A stretch of DNA of 12,279 nt from DATEXQ01 sp035256745 (GTDB lineage: Bacteria > Patescibacteriota > Microgenomatia > UBA8517): the NCBI GenBank assembly GCA_035256745.1, contig DATEXQ010000016.1:1-12279 (forward strand). The letters run 5' to 3'. Below are positions 1 to 5,838 of this stretch, piece after piece (position 1 is the first letter of the stretch; every line of letters starts with the position of its first letter). Position numbers and translations under genes: made by a program. The notes beneath the pieces were generated by a model, which was not told the origin of the DNA, made no database searches, and saw nothing but the letters and a program-made list of their open reading frames with translations.

Positions 1-1
1 A

Positions 2-139
2 GTTTACCTGGGAAAAATCGCGGGATTTGAACTTTTGAAAGGAGTAGTAATATCTTTTGTTTGGGCCATAATACTATGGATTGGAATGAATTCTCTCTGG
101 AAAAAAGGATTAAAAGTTTATCAGTCGCAAGGAAGGTAA
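2..139 (+). CDS. ABC-2 type permease, C-terminal end (partial)
   Basis: The reading frame is open from the window edge to a TAA stop and gives the last 45 residues of a membrane protein. They contain one hydrophobic helix (about GVVISFVWAIILWIGMNSLW) followed by the basic tail KKGLKVYQSQGR. A final membrane helix followed by W..GL..Y.S.G is typical of the ABC-2 permease family PF06182 (formerly DUF990). Those permeases usually come as two adjacent genes behind an ATPase gene. The complete gene starting 7 bp downstream belongs to the same family, so this is probably the first permease of the pair, with the ATPase gene off the left edge. The family call rests on a short tail plus context. The transported substrate cannot be told. 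Confidence 0.72.
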   Translation, partial: VYLGKIAGFELLKGVVISFVWAIILWIGMNSLWKKGLKVYQSQGR

Positions 140-146
140 AATTTAG

Positions 147-935
147 ATGAAAAGAATATTATATTATTTAAAAATTTGGCTTCTGATGAGTAGGAATTCT
201 TTTATGGTATATATTACACAAAAGCTCTTATTTGCCATGTTTTTATTCGGAAAAATTACAAGATTTATCTTTTTTTTGGGATTTATTTATTTTTTGGTTA
301 AAGGTGCCAATTCCTTGGCAGGGTTTAGTATTAACCAAACTATATTTTTCTTTCTAACGTTTAATTTGGTTGATGTTATTAGCCAATTTTTGTTTAGAGA
401 AGTCTATAGATTCAGATCCCTTTTAGTGACTGGGGATTTTGATCTTATTCTGGTTAAGCCTATTAGTTCGCTTTTTAGAGTATTAATGGGAGGAGCGGAT
501 GTAATTGATTTGGTAACGATTCCTCCTTTAATTTTCGCATTAATTTATGTAGGGAAAATGCTTAATGCAAATATCTATCAGGAGATTTTATATATTCTTC
601 TTGTCGTTAATTCGTTAATCATTGCCACCAGCTTTCATATAGCCGTTCTTTCTTTTGGGATAGTTACTTTAGAAATTGATCACTCGATAATGATTTTTAG
701 AGATATTCTTAATCTGGGAAGATTCCCGATAGACATTTATAAAGAACCCCTAAGAGGAATACTAACCTTTTTAATTCCTATCGGAATAATGATTTCTCTT
801 CCGGCAAAAGCATTAATGGGATTGGTTAATCCACCAGTGGTGTTTGGATCTTTTGCCTTGGGGGTAGTTTTACTATTTTTATCACTTAAGTTTTGGAATT
901 ACGCTTTAAAGTTTTATACTAGTGCAAGTAGTTAA
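147..935 (+). CDS. ABC-2 type transporter permease (PF06182-like), second subunit
   Basis: This is a 262-residue integral membrane protein, the usual length for the family, with about six hydrophobic helices spread over residues 25-50, 60-80, 115-135, 145-175, 205-230 and 230-250. The stretch FREVYRFRSLLVTGDFDLIL followed by VKP matches the family pattern in which an Arg/Phe-rich loop is followed by GdfDllLlKP. It should sit in the cytoplasmic membrane and form a heterodimeric channel with the truncated permease just upstream, powered by an ATPase encoded off the left edge. The ATG lies 7 bp after the upstream stop, with a weak GGAAGG (131-136) as possible ribosome site, so the two are co-transcribed and perhaps translationally coupled. 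Substrate is unknown. The 66 bp after the stop (936-1001) contain no convincing terminator. Confidence 0.85.
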   Translation: MKRILYYLKIWLLMSRNSFMVYITQKLLFAMFLFGKITRFIFFLGFIYFLVKGANSLAGFSINQTIFFFLTFNLVDVISQFLFREVYRFRSLLVTGDFDLILVKPISSLFRVLMGGADVIDLVTIPPLIFALIYVGKMLNANIYQEILYILLVVNSLIIATSFHIAVLSFGIVTLEIDHSIMIFRDILNLGRFPIDIYKEPLRGILTFLIPIGIMISLPAKALMGLVNPPVVFGSFALGVVLLFLSLKFWNYALKFYTSASS

Positions 936-1001
936 TTTTTATTCCAACACCGAAAATATGGAAAAATCGGTTCAAAAATGTTAAATTATCACTAAGCGAA
1001 C

Positions 1002-1976
1002 ATGATTAAGAAAATCGAAATATCTCATAAAACTATTATTTTTACCGTATTTTTTCTTGTATTCCTTTGGGTTCTCTTTCAGATAAGAGACGTAATTTTA
1101 ATTTTTTTCGTTTCTCTTTTGATAATGACGATATTAAACCCGATTGTTACAAAGCTTTCCCGTTTTAAAATACCTAGACCTTTATCTATAGCACTTCTTT
1201 ATTTGGTAATTTTTATTCTTTTAGGTTTTTCTATTGCTATATTAGTGCCTCCTTTAGTTGAACAGACAACCAATTTTACCGAAGGTCTTCCTTTATATCT
1301 TGAAAATATAGGAAAGTATACTTTTATAGGTCAGCAAATAAGTGGCCAAATATTATCTCTAGTTGGAACATTGCCAGGTTATGCAATAAAATTCGGTATT
1401 AGCGTTTTTTCTAATGTTTTGAATTTGGTAATGGTTATGTTTTTCACTTTTTATCTTCTTCTAGCGAGAGACAAAATTGGTGACCAGCTTTCCGCTATTT
1501 TTGGAGAAAGCAGAAAAAAATTTATCGGAAAGATTTTGGACACTTTGGAAGTGAGGTTGGGAGGTTGGGCTAGAGGAGAAATGATATTAATGCTAATTAT
1601 AGGACTGGTGAGTTTTATAGGCTTAACTATTCTTGGAATTCCCTTTGCCCTACCTTTGGCAATTTTAGCAGGTTTTCTTGAAATAGTACCGACAATAGGA
1701 CCTATTATTTCTGCAATTCCTGCCGTAATTATCGGACTTAGTATTTCACCTCTTACCGCAATTGCAGCCATAGCACTGATTTTTCTTATTCATCAGACGG
1801 AAAATTACGTACTTGTTCCTAAAATTATGGAAAAATCCGTAGGAGTAAGTCCGATAGTAACGCTTCTTTGTCTAGCAATAGGATTAAAAATTGCAGGGAT
1901 CATAGGTGTTCTTATCTCCGTCCCGGTTTTCATTTCTCTTCAGGTTATCGTCAAAGAATACCTTTCTTCTAAATAA
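1002..1976 (+). CDS. AI-2E family transporter (UPF0118-type membrane protein)
   Basis: This 324-residue polytopic membrane protein belongs to the AI-2E family (PF01594). The family includes the E. coli TqsA autoinducer-2 exporter, B. subtilis YtvI and Na+/H+ antiporter-like members. Visible family marks are an N-terminal pair of helices (residues about 12-48), a third at 60-82, a soluble linker (about 85-125), then helices at 132-155, 193-225, 230-262 and 283-315. The two signature segments are FLEIVPTIGP (225-234) and HQTENYVLVPKIMEKSVGVSP (265-284), the latter matching the EnyvLvPkIMgksvglhP pattern. Autoinducer transport should not be assumed in a reduced-genome bacterium. The gene has no Shine-Dalgarno. 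A TTAAAT at 981-986 is a possible -10, but no good -35 is seen. It may be read separately from the ABC permeases, since 66 bp separate them. Confidence 0.9.
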   Translation: MIKKIEISHKTIIFTVFFLVFLWVLFQIRDVILIFFVSLLIMTILNPIVTKLSRFKIPRPLSIALLYLVIFILLGFSIAILVPPLVEQTTNFTEGLPLYLENIGKYTFIGQQISGQILSLVGTLPGYAIKFGISVFSNVLNLVMVMFFTFYLLLARDKIGDQLSAIFGESRKKFIGKILDTLEVRLGGWARGEMILMLIIGLVSFIGLTILGIPFALPLAILAGFLEIVPTIGPIISAIPAVIIGLSISPLTAIAAIALIFLIHQTENYVLVPKIMEKSVGVSPIVTLLCLAIGLKIAGIIGVLISVPVFISLQVIVKEYLSSK

Positions 1977-2002
1977 TTAAGATTAATTATAAATCCTATA
2001 GT

Positions 2003-2030
2003 TTGTATTGTTTTATTTTTGTGCTATAAT
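2003..2030 (+). promoter_or_regulatory. Promoter of rnpB (extended -10)
   Basis: A perfect TATAAT at 2025-2030 is preceded by TGC, giving the extended -10 TGCTATAAT. A weak -35 TTGTAT (2003-2008) lies 16 bp upstream. The expected start, 6-7 bp downstream, falls on the first base of helix P1 of the RNase P RNA (2037), which supports the assignment. Confidence 0.8.
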
Positions 2031-2036
2031 ATCTTT

Positions 2037-2320
2037 ACTCTGGAGAAAGAGCAATTGCCGGGTACTGAAAGGTACTCGGAGGAAAGTCCAGGCAGCAGAA
2101 GGCAGGGTGCCTAGCGTAAGCTAGGACGCGTAAGCGCTAGTTTAGAGCAACAGAGACGAGTCTAATTCAAGCTAAATACTTGATTTAGGGTGAAACGGGC
2201 AATCCTCCCCGCTGCAACCTACGAAATGAGCGTTATTAGGTAGCCTTCCCGAGCTCAAAGGTTTAGGGCATAGATAGATAATTGCTTAGAAACAGAACCT
2301 GGCTTACTACTCTCCAGAGT
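2037..2320 (+). ncRNA. rnpB: RNase P RNA, compact bacterial type A
   Basis: This is the catalytic RNA that matures tRNA 5' ends. The ends are set by helix P1: ACTCTGGAGA (2037-2046) is exactly complementary to TCTCCAGAGT (2311-2320). P2 pairs AGCAATT (2050-2056) with AATTGCT (2280-2286). P3 is a short hairpin just after it (CCGGGTAC with GTACTCGG). The universal core is intact: GAGGAAAGTCC (2079-2089), GGCAGGGTGCC, GCAACAGAGA, AGGGTGAAACGG and ACAGAACCTGGCTTA (2292-2306). P4 forms between CCAGG (2088-2092) and CCTGG (2298-2302), with an A-U pair where E. coli has G-C. At about 284 nt it is clearly shorter than the usual 350-400. The sequence goes from GGGTGAAA almost directly to the P15 region, so the P12-P14 arm seems absent or nearly so. 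Where E. coli has GGU in loop L15 I read GGGC, but my hand alignment there is uncertain. Confidence 0.95.
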
Positions 2321-2322
2321 TT

Positions 2323-2350
2323 AAAAATCCCGACATGTTCGGGATTTTTT
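2323..2350 (+). terminator. Intrinsic terminator after rnpB
   Basis: AAAAATCCCGA (2323-2333) pairs with TCGGGATTTTT (2339-2349) around a CATGT loop. The 3' arm runs into a T tract. It begins 3 bases after the P1 3' strand, as expected for rnpB. The symmetric A and T tracts could also let it act on the opposite strand. Confidence 0.9.
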
Positions 2351-2395
2351 AATGGGGAAAATAACCAGAAAGAGTACTTATTGGGTAAAATTTAG

Positions 2396-2401
2396 TAAAA
2401 T
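2396..2401 (+). promoter_or_regulatory. -10 element of dtd, leaderless configuration
   Basis: TAAAAT ends 6 bases before the dtd ATG, so transcription would start at or next to the A of the start codon. No Shine-Dalgarno is present. No clear -35 is visible. Confidence 0.5.
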
Positions 2402-2407
2402 ATATTC

Positions 2408-2851
2408 ATGCGATTGGTAATTCAAAGAGTAAAAAAAGCCTCGGTTGAAAGAGTAACTGACAAAAGAATTGTCGGAAGTATTAATAAAGGATTTTTTATT
2501 TTAGTGGGAATCGGCAAAGAAGATAAATTGGAAGATGTCAAAGTCTTGGCAGAAAAAGTTTCCAAATTAAGAATTATGTCAGATGAGCAGGATAAAATGA
2601 ATCTATCACTCAAACAAGTTGGAGGAGAATTATTGGTGGTTTCTCAATTCACATTATATGCTGATACATCCCATGGTAATCGTCCATCATTTATCAATGC
2701 AGGTTTACCTGAAAAAGCCAAAGAAATTTATGAGTATTTTGTGGAAAAACTTAAAGGAAATGATCTTAATGTCGAAACAGGGAGTTTTGGAGATTATATG
2801 AAGATTAATGCAGAGTTAGACGGACCCGTAACCATAATTATAGAAAGCTAA
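2408..2851 (+). CDS. dtd: D-aminoacyl-tRNA deacylase
   Basis: DTD hydrolyses D-aminoacyl-tRNAs (and mischarged glycyl-tRNA-Ala), a cytosolic proofreading step that keeps D-residues out of proteins. At 147 residues the length is standard. It starts MRLVIQRVKKASV, like the family's MRxVvQRVxxAsV. It carries the SQFTLYAD active-site segment (79-86), the GNRPSF segment (90-95), the VETGSFGDYM segment (122-131) and the DGPVTI tail with the cross-subunit Gly-Pro motif (139-140). One departure is AELDGP where E. coli-like enzymes have LVNDGP. The gene is a single cistron between rnpB and the convergent nth. Its stop codon overlaps the stop of nth. A leaderless-type promoter lies directly upstream. 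Confidence 0.95.
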   Translation: MRLVIQRVKKASVERVTDKRIVGSINKGFFILVGIGKEDKLEDVKVLAEKVSKLRIMSDEQDKMNLSLKQVGGELLVVSQFTLYADTSHGNRPSFINAGLPEKAKEIYEYFVEKLKGNDLNVETGSFGDYMKINAELDGPVTIIIES

Positions 2852-3474
2852 ATAAGGTTATTTTTTCTTAAAAATTTAACTAAACTTTTTTTACTTCTAA
2901 ATTGCCTACCAATAGATACAAATAGCATATTAATTTCTTTCCAATATTTTTTGGGCAGAATTTTTATTAGTTCTTTTTCAGTTTCTTCCGGAGTTTTGGT
3001 ATTAACCCAGCCCAGTAAGTTTGAAATAGTATGAACGTGGGTATCAACGGATATGGCTTGTTTTCCAAATGCTCTATTAAGAACAAGATTGGCTGTTTTT
3101 CTACCGACTCCAGGAAGATTCAATAATTCGTCTCTGGTAGTGGGGATTTTACCTTTATATTCTTTTTCTATAATTTCCGCTAAGTTTTTTAGATGTTTGG
3201 CTTTGGTATTATAAAAACCAACAGGATAAATCAGTTTCTTTATTTTTTTGATATCTAATTCATTTAATATTTTTATATTTGGAGCTTTTTCAAACAATTT
3301 TCTTGATGCAAGATAAGTTATTTCATCTTTAGTTCTGGATGACAAGATTGTTGAGACGAGAATTCTATAAGAATTATTTCCGAATCTCTCAAGTGGAATT
3401 AATTTGTAGTGCTTTTTGAATAATTTGAAGACGTCTTCGAAGTTATTAGACATTCTTGTACGCAAAAAAGTCAT
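2848..3474 (-). CDS. nth: Endonuclease III homologue without the [4Fe-4S] cluster
   Basis: Endonuclease III is a base-excision-repair glycosylase/AP lyase that removes oxidised pyrimidines. The helix-hairpin-helix LPGVGRKTA (120-128) carries the catalytic lysine (K126, equivalent to E. coli K120). The catalytic aspartate is in ISVDTHV (D144, equivalent to D138). STILSSRTKDEIT (41-53) is the N-terminal family motif in its archaeal-like RTKD form. The usual C-terminal C-x6-C-x2-C-x5-C loop is absent: the protein stops after SIGRQFRSKKSLVKFLRKNN and contains no cysteine anywhere. I saw no frameshift that would restore one. Residues 1-7 are uncertain. An ATG at 3453 (MSNNFEDVF) is an equally good start, and neither has a Shine-Dalgarno. 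The gene lies 48 bp downstream of the DUF5679 gene and is probably read from its promoter. Confidence 0.9.
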   Translation of the reverse strand: MTFLRTRMSNNFEDVFKLFKKHYKLIPLERFGNNSYRILVSTILSSRTKDEITYLASRKLFEKAPNIKILNELDIKKIKKLIYPVGFYNTKAKHLKNLAEIIEKEYKGKIPTTRDELLNLPGVGRKTANLVLNRAFGKQAISVDTHVHTISNLLGWVNTKTPEETEKELIKILPKKYWKEINMLFVSIGRQFRSKKSLVKFLRKNNLI

Positions 3475-3500
3475 CGCATTTAAGCGAGGGCCTTTTTTGC
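3462..3500 (-). promoter_or_regulatory. Hairpin overlapping the nth start
   Basis: GCAAAAAAG (3462-3470) is exactly complementary to CTTTTTTGC (3492-3500), with a second inner stem TCGC (3474-3477) / GCGA (3484-3487) around TTAAAT. In the minus-strand transcript the upstream arm is A-rich and the downstream arm ends in a T6 tract. It could therefore partly terminate DUF5679 transcripts, or mask the upstream nth ATG, which lies inside it. Function is inferred only. Confidence 0.45.
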
Positions 3501-3522
3501 ATTAAGTGTTCAAAATCTGAGA

Positions 3523-3657
3523 TTAACCTCCAATTTTGAACATTGTTGTGCCGCAAACTTCACAAACAGCTTTTGTGGCTTTCTTTCCATTCTTCATAGT
3601 CACACCTTGAGCGTTCTTTCCTTCTCTTTTTGCTCGGCACTTTACGCAATACATCAT
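3523..3657 (-). CDS. DUF5679 zinc-ribbon mini-protein
   Basis: This is a 44-residue protein beginning MMYCVKCRAKRE and ending VCGTTMFKIGG. Two CxxC pairs (CVKC at 4-7, CEVC at 32-35) should hold one zinc ion. The middle is strongly basic with the pattern GVTMKNGKKATKAVC. This matches DUF5679 (YCVKCR...NGRxAxxGxCPxCGTKxFRIG), a small family common in CPR and some other bacteria and of unknown function. A nucleic-acid or ribosome role is a guess from size and charge. The start is supported by a purine-rich GAGGGGGTG (about 3664-3672) 6 bp upstream, one of the few good ribosome sites here. A second in-frame ATG follows directly. It has its own promoter with a palindromic operator-like element, and nth is next downstream on the same strand. 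Confidence 0.88.
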   Translation of the reverse strand: MMYCVKCRAKREGKNAQGVTMKNGKKATKAVCEVCGTTMFKIGG

Positions 3658-3696
3658 CGTGTTTTCACCCCCTCTCAATCAGGGCAGTTAGACCTG

Positions 3697-3725
3697 ATTA
3701 AAGATAGAACTTATGTTCTAGGCAA
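3697..3725 (-). promoter_or_regulatory. Promoter of DUF5679-nth with a LexA-box-like palindrome in its spacer
   Basis: On the minus strand TTGCCT (3725-3720) and TTTAAT (3702-3697) are separated by exactly 17 bp, giving 4/6 and 5/6 consensus matches. A perfect 16-bp palindrome, TAGAACTTATGTTCTA (3705-3720), occupies the spacer and touches the -35, a classic repressor position. Its core GAAC-4-GTTC is the core of the B. subtilis-type LexA box (CGAAC-4-GTTCG), with A/T in place of the outer C/G. The predicted start near 3690 leaves a 30-odd nt leader containing the DUF5679 ribosome site. Confidence 0.55.
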
Positions 3726-3748
3726 AAAAGCTTTTTTTAATTTATGCT

Positions 3749-4024
3749 TTAATGCCAAACAAAGTATAACACCATTTCCAAACCTAAAATGAGGCTGGCG
3801 AGTGTAAAGCTTCTTACCATGTCACGCTTGATTTGATTCAAAGTGAGCTCTTTGTCCTGAATATTGGCATTTTTATTATCATCACCCTTCTTTATATTTG
3901 TTTTAGCCTCAATTTTCATTTGCCCCTTGACAAGGTCTCTGGAAGACGCGCTTTGGGATTTTTCCCAGCTTATCAGGAAAGGATGTCGGGCACCCAGCTT
4001 TTCTTTTTTGGTTCGTTTACTCAT
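3749..4024 (-). CDS. Small single-pass membrane protein, function unknown
   Basis: I do not recognise this 91-residue protein. The first 60 residues are hydrophilic and strongly basic at the N-terminus (MSKRTKKEKLGARHPFLISW), followed by a Lys/Asp/Asn-rich, probably disordered stretch (30-60). A single hydrophobic helix at about 70-89 (VRSFTLASLILGLEMVLYFV) precedes a two-residue WH end. It looks like a tail-anchored protein with a cytoplasmic, possibly nucleic-acid-binding, N-terminus. It is not SecE: the conserved SecE amphipathic segment is absent. It is taken as real because a good extended -10 promoter sits just upstream, and competing plus-strand frames lack promoter or ribosome signals. 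After the stop, an AAAGC...GCTTTTTT stretch might be a weak terminator. Confidence 0.65.
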   Translation of the reverse strand: MSKRTKKEKLGARHPFLISWEKSQSASSRDLVKGQMKIEAKTNIKKGDDNKNANIQDKELTLNQIKRDMVRSFTLASLILGLEMVLYFVWH

Positions 4025-4035
4025 TGATAACTTTC

Positions 4036-4064
4036 TTTATAGCAGATTTTTTCAAAATTGCGAA
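4036..4064 (-). promoter_or_regulatory. Extended -10 promoter of the 91-residue gene
   Basis: On the minus strand TTCGCA (4064-4059), 17 bp, then TATAAA (4041-4036) preceded by TGC. The start codon is 11 bases beyond the -10, so the leader would be only a few nucleotides long and carries no Shine-Dalgarno. Confidence 0.65.
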
Positions 4065-4090
4065 TATTAAATTGAACTGTAATTTTTCTC

Positions 4091-4119
4091 TTGACATGAA
4101 TTTGCCTAGATGTAACAAT
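4091..4119 (+). promoter_or_regulatory. Promoter of the DUF4446-YerB cluster
   Basis: A perfect -35 TTGACA (4091-4096) is followed after 17 bp by AACAAT (4114-4119), which has a TG dinucleotide upstream (TGTAACAAT). The expected start near 4126 would give a leader of about 30 nt. It diverges from the promoter at 4036-4064. Confidence 0.55.
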
Positions 4120-4120
4120 A

Positions 4121-4163
4121 GTTGAGTTAATTTGTTACTCGACGATTCTGCTTTATGGCAGAA
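4121..4163 (+). promoter_or_regulatory. Two hairpins over the DUF4446 leader and start codon
   Basis: GTTGAGT (4121-4127) pairs with ACTCGAC (4137-4143), with one G-U pair. TTCTGC (4146-4151) pairs perfectly with GCAGAA (4158-4163), leaving a six-base loop TTTATG that holds the start codon at 4155. There is no Shine-Dalgarno. A structured presentation of the start codon is an inference. Confidence 0.4.
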
Positions 4164-4628
4164 GTTTTTTTGTTTATGTTCCAAAATCTTGCACTTTTTA
4201 TAATATTAGGGGTTTGGTTAACGATTTTATCGCTAGTTTTTGGCTGGTTTTTTTTAAAATTAAATAAATTAGTTAAAAATACCCAAGAAAAAAGCTTTAT
4301 AGGAGCAATAGAGAAAATTGTCGGGTTGGAGAAGGAAAATAAAAAAGAAATTAGCGAATTGGATAAAAGAATCGTTAATATAGTAAGTGACAACCTGGCA
4401 CATGTTCAGAAAATGGGTTTGGTAAGATTTAATCCATTTGAAGAAACCGGAGGCGATCATAGTTTTTCTATTGCACTTTTGAATGGTAATAATACAGGTG
4501 TTGTAATTACGGGATTACATACCAGAGAAAGAACTCGTCTTTATGTTAAATCCATAAAAAGGGGTAAAAGCGAATACGAGTTGTCTCTTGAAGAGCAAAA
4601 AGCATTAGTTAAAGCACAGAAAGAGTAA
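4155..4628 (+). CDS. DUF4446 family membrane-anchored protein
   Basis: This is a 157-residue protein of the DUF4446 family, widespread in Firmicutes and CPR and without a known function. An N-terminal membrane helix (about 10-34) is followed by a charged, probably coiled-coil region (35-78). A conserved C-terminal domain then carries the family signature VGLVRFNPF-like KMGLVRFNPFEETGGDHSFS (86-105), SIALLNGNNTGVVITGLHTR (105-124) and the GKSEYELSLEEQKAL end (137-151). The domain would lie on the cytoplasmic side if the helix is a simple N-out anchor. An alternative start at the second methionine in MFQNLALF (4176) would keep the helix. It is the first gene of the plus-strand cluster, followed after 10 bp by the DUF3048 gene. 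Confidence 0.88.
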   Translation: MAEVFLFMFQNLALFIILGVWLTILSLVFGWFFLKLNKLVKNTQEKSFIGAIEKIVGLEKENKKEISELDKRIVNIVSDNLAHVQKMGLVRFNPFEETGGDHSFSIALLNGNNTGVVITGLHTRERTRLYVKSIKRGKSEYELSLEEQKALVKAQKE

Positions 4629-4638
4629 AATTTAATAT

Positions 4639-5838
4639 ATGAAAAAATCTTTTTTTAGTTCAAAAATATTTATGGTTCTGGTAAGCTTCTTGGGGCTTTA
4701 TCTTCTTTCGGCAGGAGCGTCTTTGGCAATATTCTCTTATTTAAAAGGAGGACCGTCTTTGGATATAGGTGGAAATGGCCTAAAAGATACGAGATCTAAA
4801 ATTAATTTGGATATGCCTAAAACCGAAGAGTGTCCTATAAACGGAGGAATGTTTACCAAGGCTGAAAAATCTATCTGGAGCGAAAGAAGACCGGTAGCCG
4901 CAATGATAGAAAATCATGCGGATTCACGACCCCCATCCGGTCTTTCCAAAGCAGATGTAGTTTATGAGGCTGTTTCGGAAGGAGGAATTACCAGATTCCT
5001 GTCAATTTTCTATTGCGGAGCTGCAGCAGAGGATGTGAAGATAGCTCCGGTTAGAAGCGCCAGGATTTATTTTATAAACCTTGCAGCAGGTTATGGTGAT
5101 AAACCGATATTTATGCATGTCGGAGGAGCAAATGATTATGGCGGAACTGGTGAAACGGTAAAAGATGCCAGAGCTTTGGAACTTTTGGAAACAATTGGTT
5201 GGAGAGCACCTAAAGGTAACGATTTTGATACTACATATGATTCAGCTTTTCCTGTCTTTTGGCGAAATTATGATAGGTTGGATCATACAGTTGCCACAGA
5301 ACATACCATGATGGCATCGCTTGATGCAGCATATGAAGAAGCAGCAAAAAGAGGGTTGGGAGCAAAAGATTCCAAGGGAAATTTATGGAATAAGAATTTT
5401 ACTCCTTGGAAGTTTTCTGACGAAAAACCTTCGTCAAATCCTTCAGCAACGCAAATTTCTTTTGAATTTTGGAGTAATAAACCAGACTATAATGTTATCT
5501 GGAAATACGATTCCAAGACAAATAGCTACTTAAGAGAAAACGGGGGGAAAGCCTATATCGACTTAGAGACAAAAACACAGCTTTCGGCAAAAAATGTCAT
5601 AATTCTTTTTAGCAAAGAGAAAGGTCCAGTTGACAAAAATCTACATATGCTTTATACGGTTATTGGTACTGGAAAAGCACTCGTATTTCAAAACGGAGTA
5701 GCCATAGAAGGTAGTTGGGAAAAAACTGCAATAAATGATATGATAGTCTTTAAAGATAATTCCGGAAAAGAAATTAGTTTTATGAGAGGAAACACCTGGG
5801 TAGAAGTCGTTCCGTCCGGGAATACTATAGATTATTGA
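4639..5838 (+). CDS. DUF3048 domain protein (YerB-like), extracytoplasmic
   Basis: This 399-residue protein has an uncleaved-looking N-terminal membrane segment (residues 9-34) and no lipobox cysteine, unlike the lipoprotein YerB of B. subtilis. The bulk therefore probably sits outside the membrane on an anchor. The N-terminal DUF3048 domain spans about 82-225: RRPVAAMIENHADSRPPSGL (83-102), DVVYEAVSEGGITRF (106-120), APVRSARIYFINLA (136-149), MHVGGAND (159-166). The C-terminal DUF3048_C domain is about 265-395 and ends in GNTWVEVVPS. The biochemical role of the family is unknown. Two cysteines outside the membrane segment (C65, C126) might form a disulfide. The gene starts 10 bp after DUF4446 without a Shine-Dalgarno and ends at TGA. 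It is probably cotranscribed with DUF4446. Confidence 0.9.
   Translation: MKKSFFSSKIFMVLVSFLGLYLLSAGASLAIFSYLKGGPSLDIGGNGLKDTRSKINLDMPKTEECPINGGMFTKAEKSIWSERRPVAAMIENHADSRPPSGLSKADVVYEAVSEGGITRFLSIFYCGAAAEDVKIAPVRSARIYFINLAAGYGDKPIFMHVGGANDYGGTGETVKDARALELLETIGWRAPKGNDFDTTYDSAFPVFWRNYDRLDHTVATEHTMMASLDAAYEEAAKRGLGAKDSKGNLWNKNFTPWKFSDEKPSSNPSATQISFEFWSNKPDYNVIWKYDSKTNSYLRENGGKAYIDLETKTQLSAKNVIILFSKEKGPVDKNLHMLYTVIGTGKALVFQNGVAIEGSWEKTAINDMIVFKDNSGKEISFMRGNTWVEVVPSGNTIDY

Noticed and set aside
949..971. ACCGA...TCGGT inverted repeat between the ABC permease and AI-2E genes
   Set aside because: A 5-bp stem with a 13-base loop and no T tract is within chance expectation.
2196..2206. GGGC instead of GGU in RNase P L15 as a changed tRNA 3'-end contact
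   Set aside because: My manual alignment is not secure, and I believe non-GGU forms occur in other bacteria. Kept only as a note under rnpB.
3683..3702. Possible leader hairpin AATCAGG/CCTGATT upstream of DUF5679
   Set aside because: One arm overlaps the proposed -10, so it would not be transcribed in full.
3692..3720. Whether TAGAAC/GTTCTA marks a tRNA or attachment site
   Set aside because: No cloverleaf, anticodon or T-loop can be drawn around it, and there is no second copy in the window.
3726..3748. Terminator after the 91-residue gene (AAAAAAGCTTTTTT)
   Set aside because: The palindrome has no loop. The alternative AAAGC/GCTTT stem is only 5 bp with a 14-base loop, too weak to call.
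3607..3792. Plus-strand open frames over the DUF5679 and 91-residue genes
   Set aside because: These are shadows: no start signals, and the minus-strand frames have family motifs or promoters.
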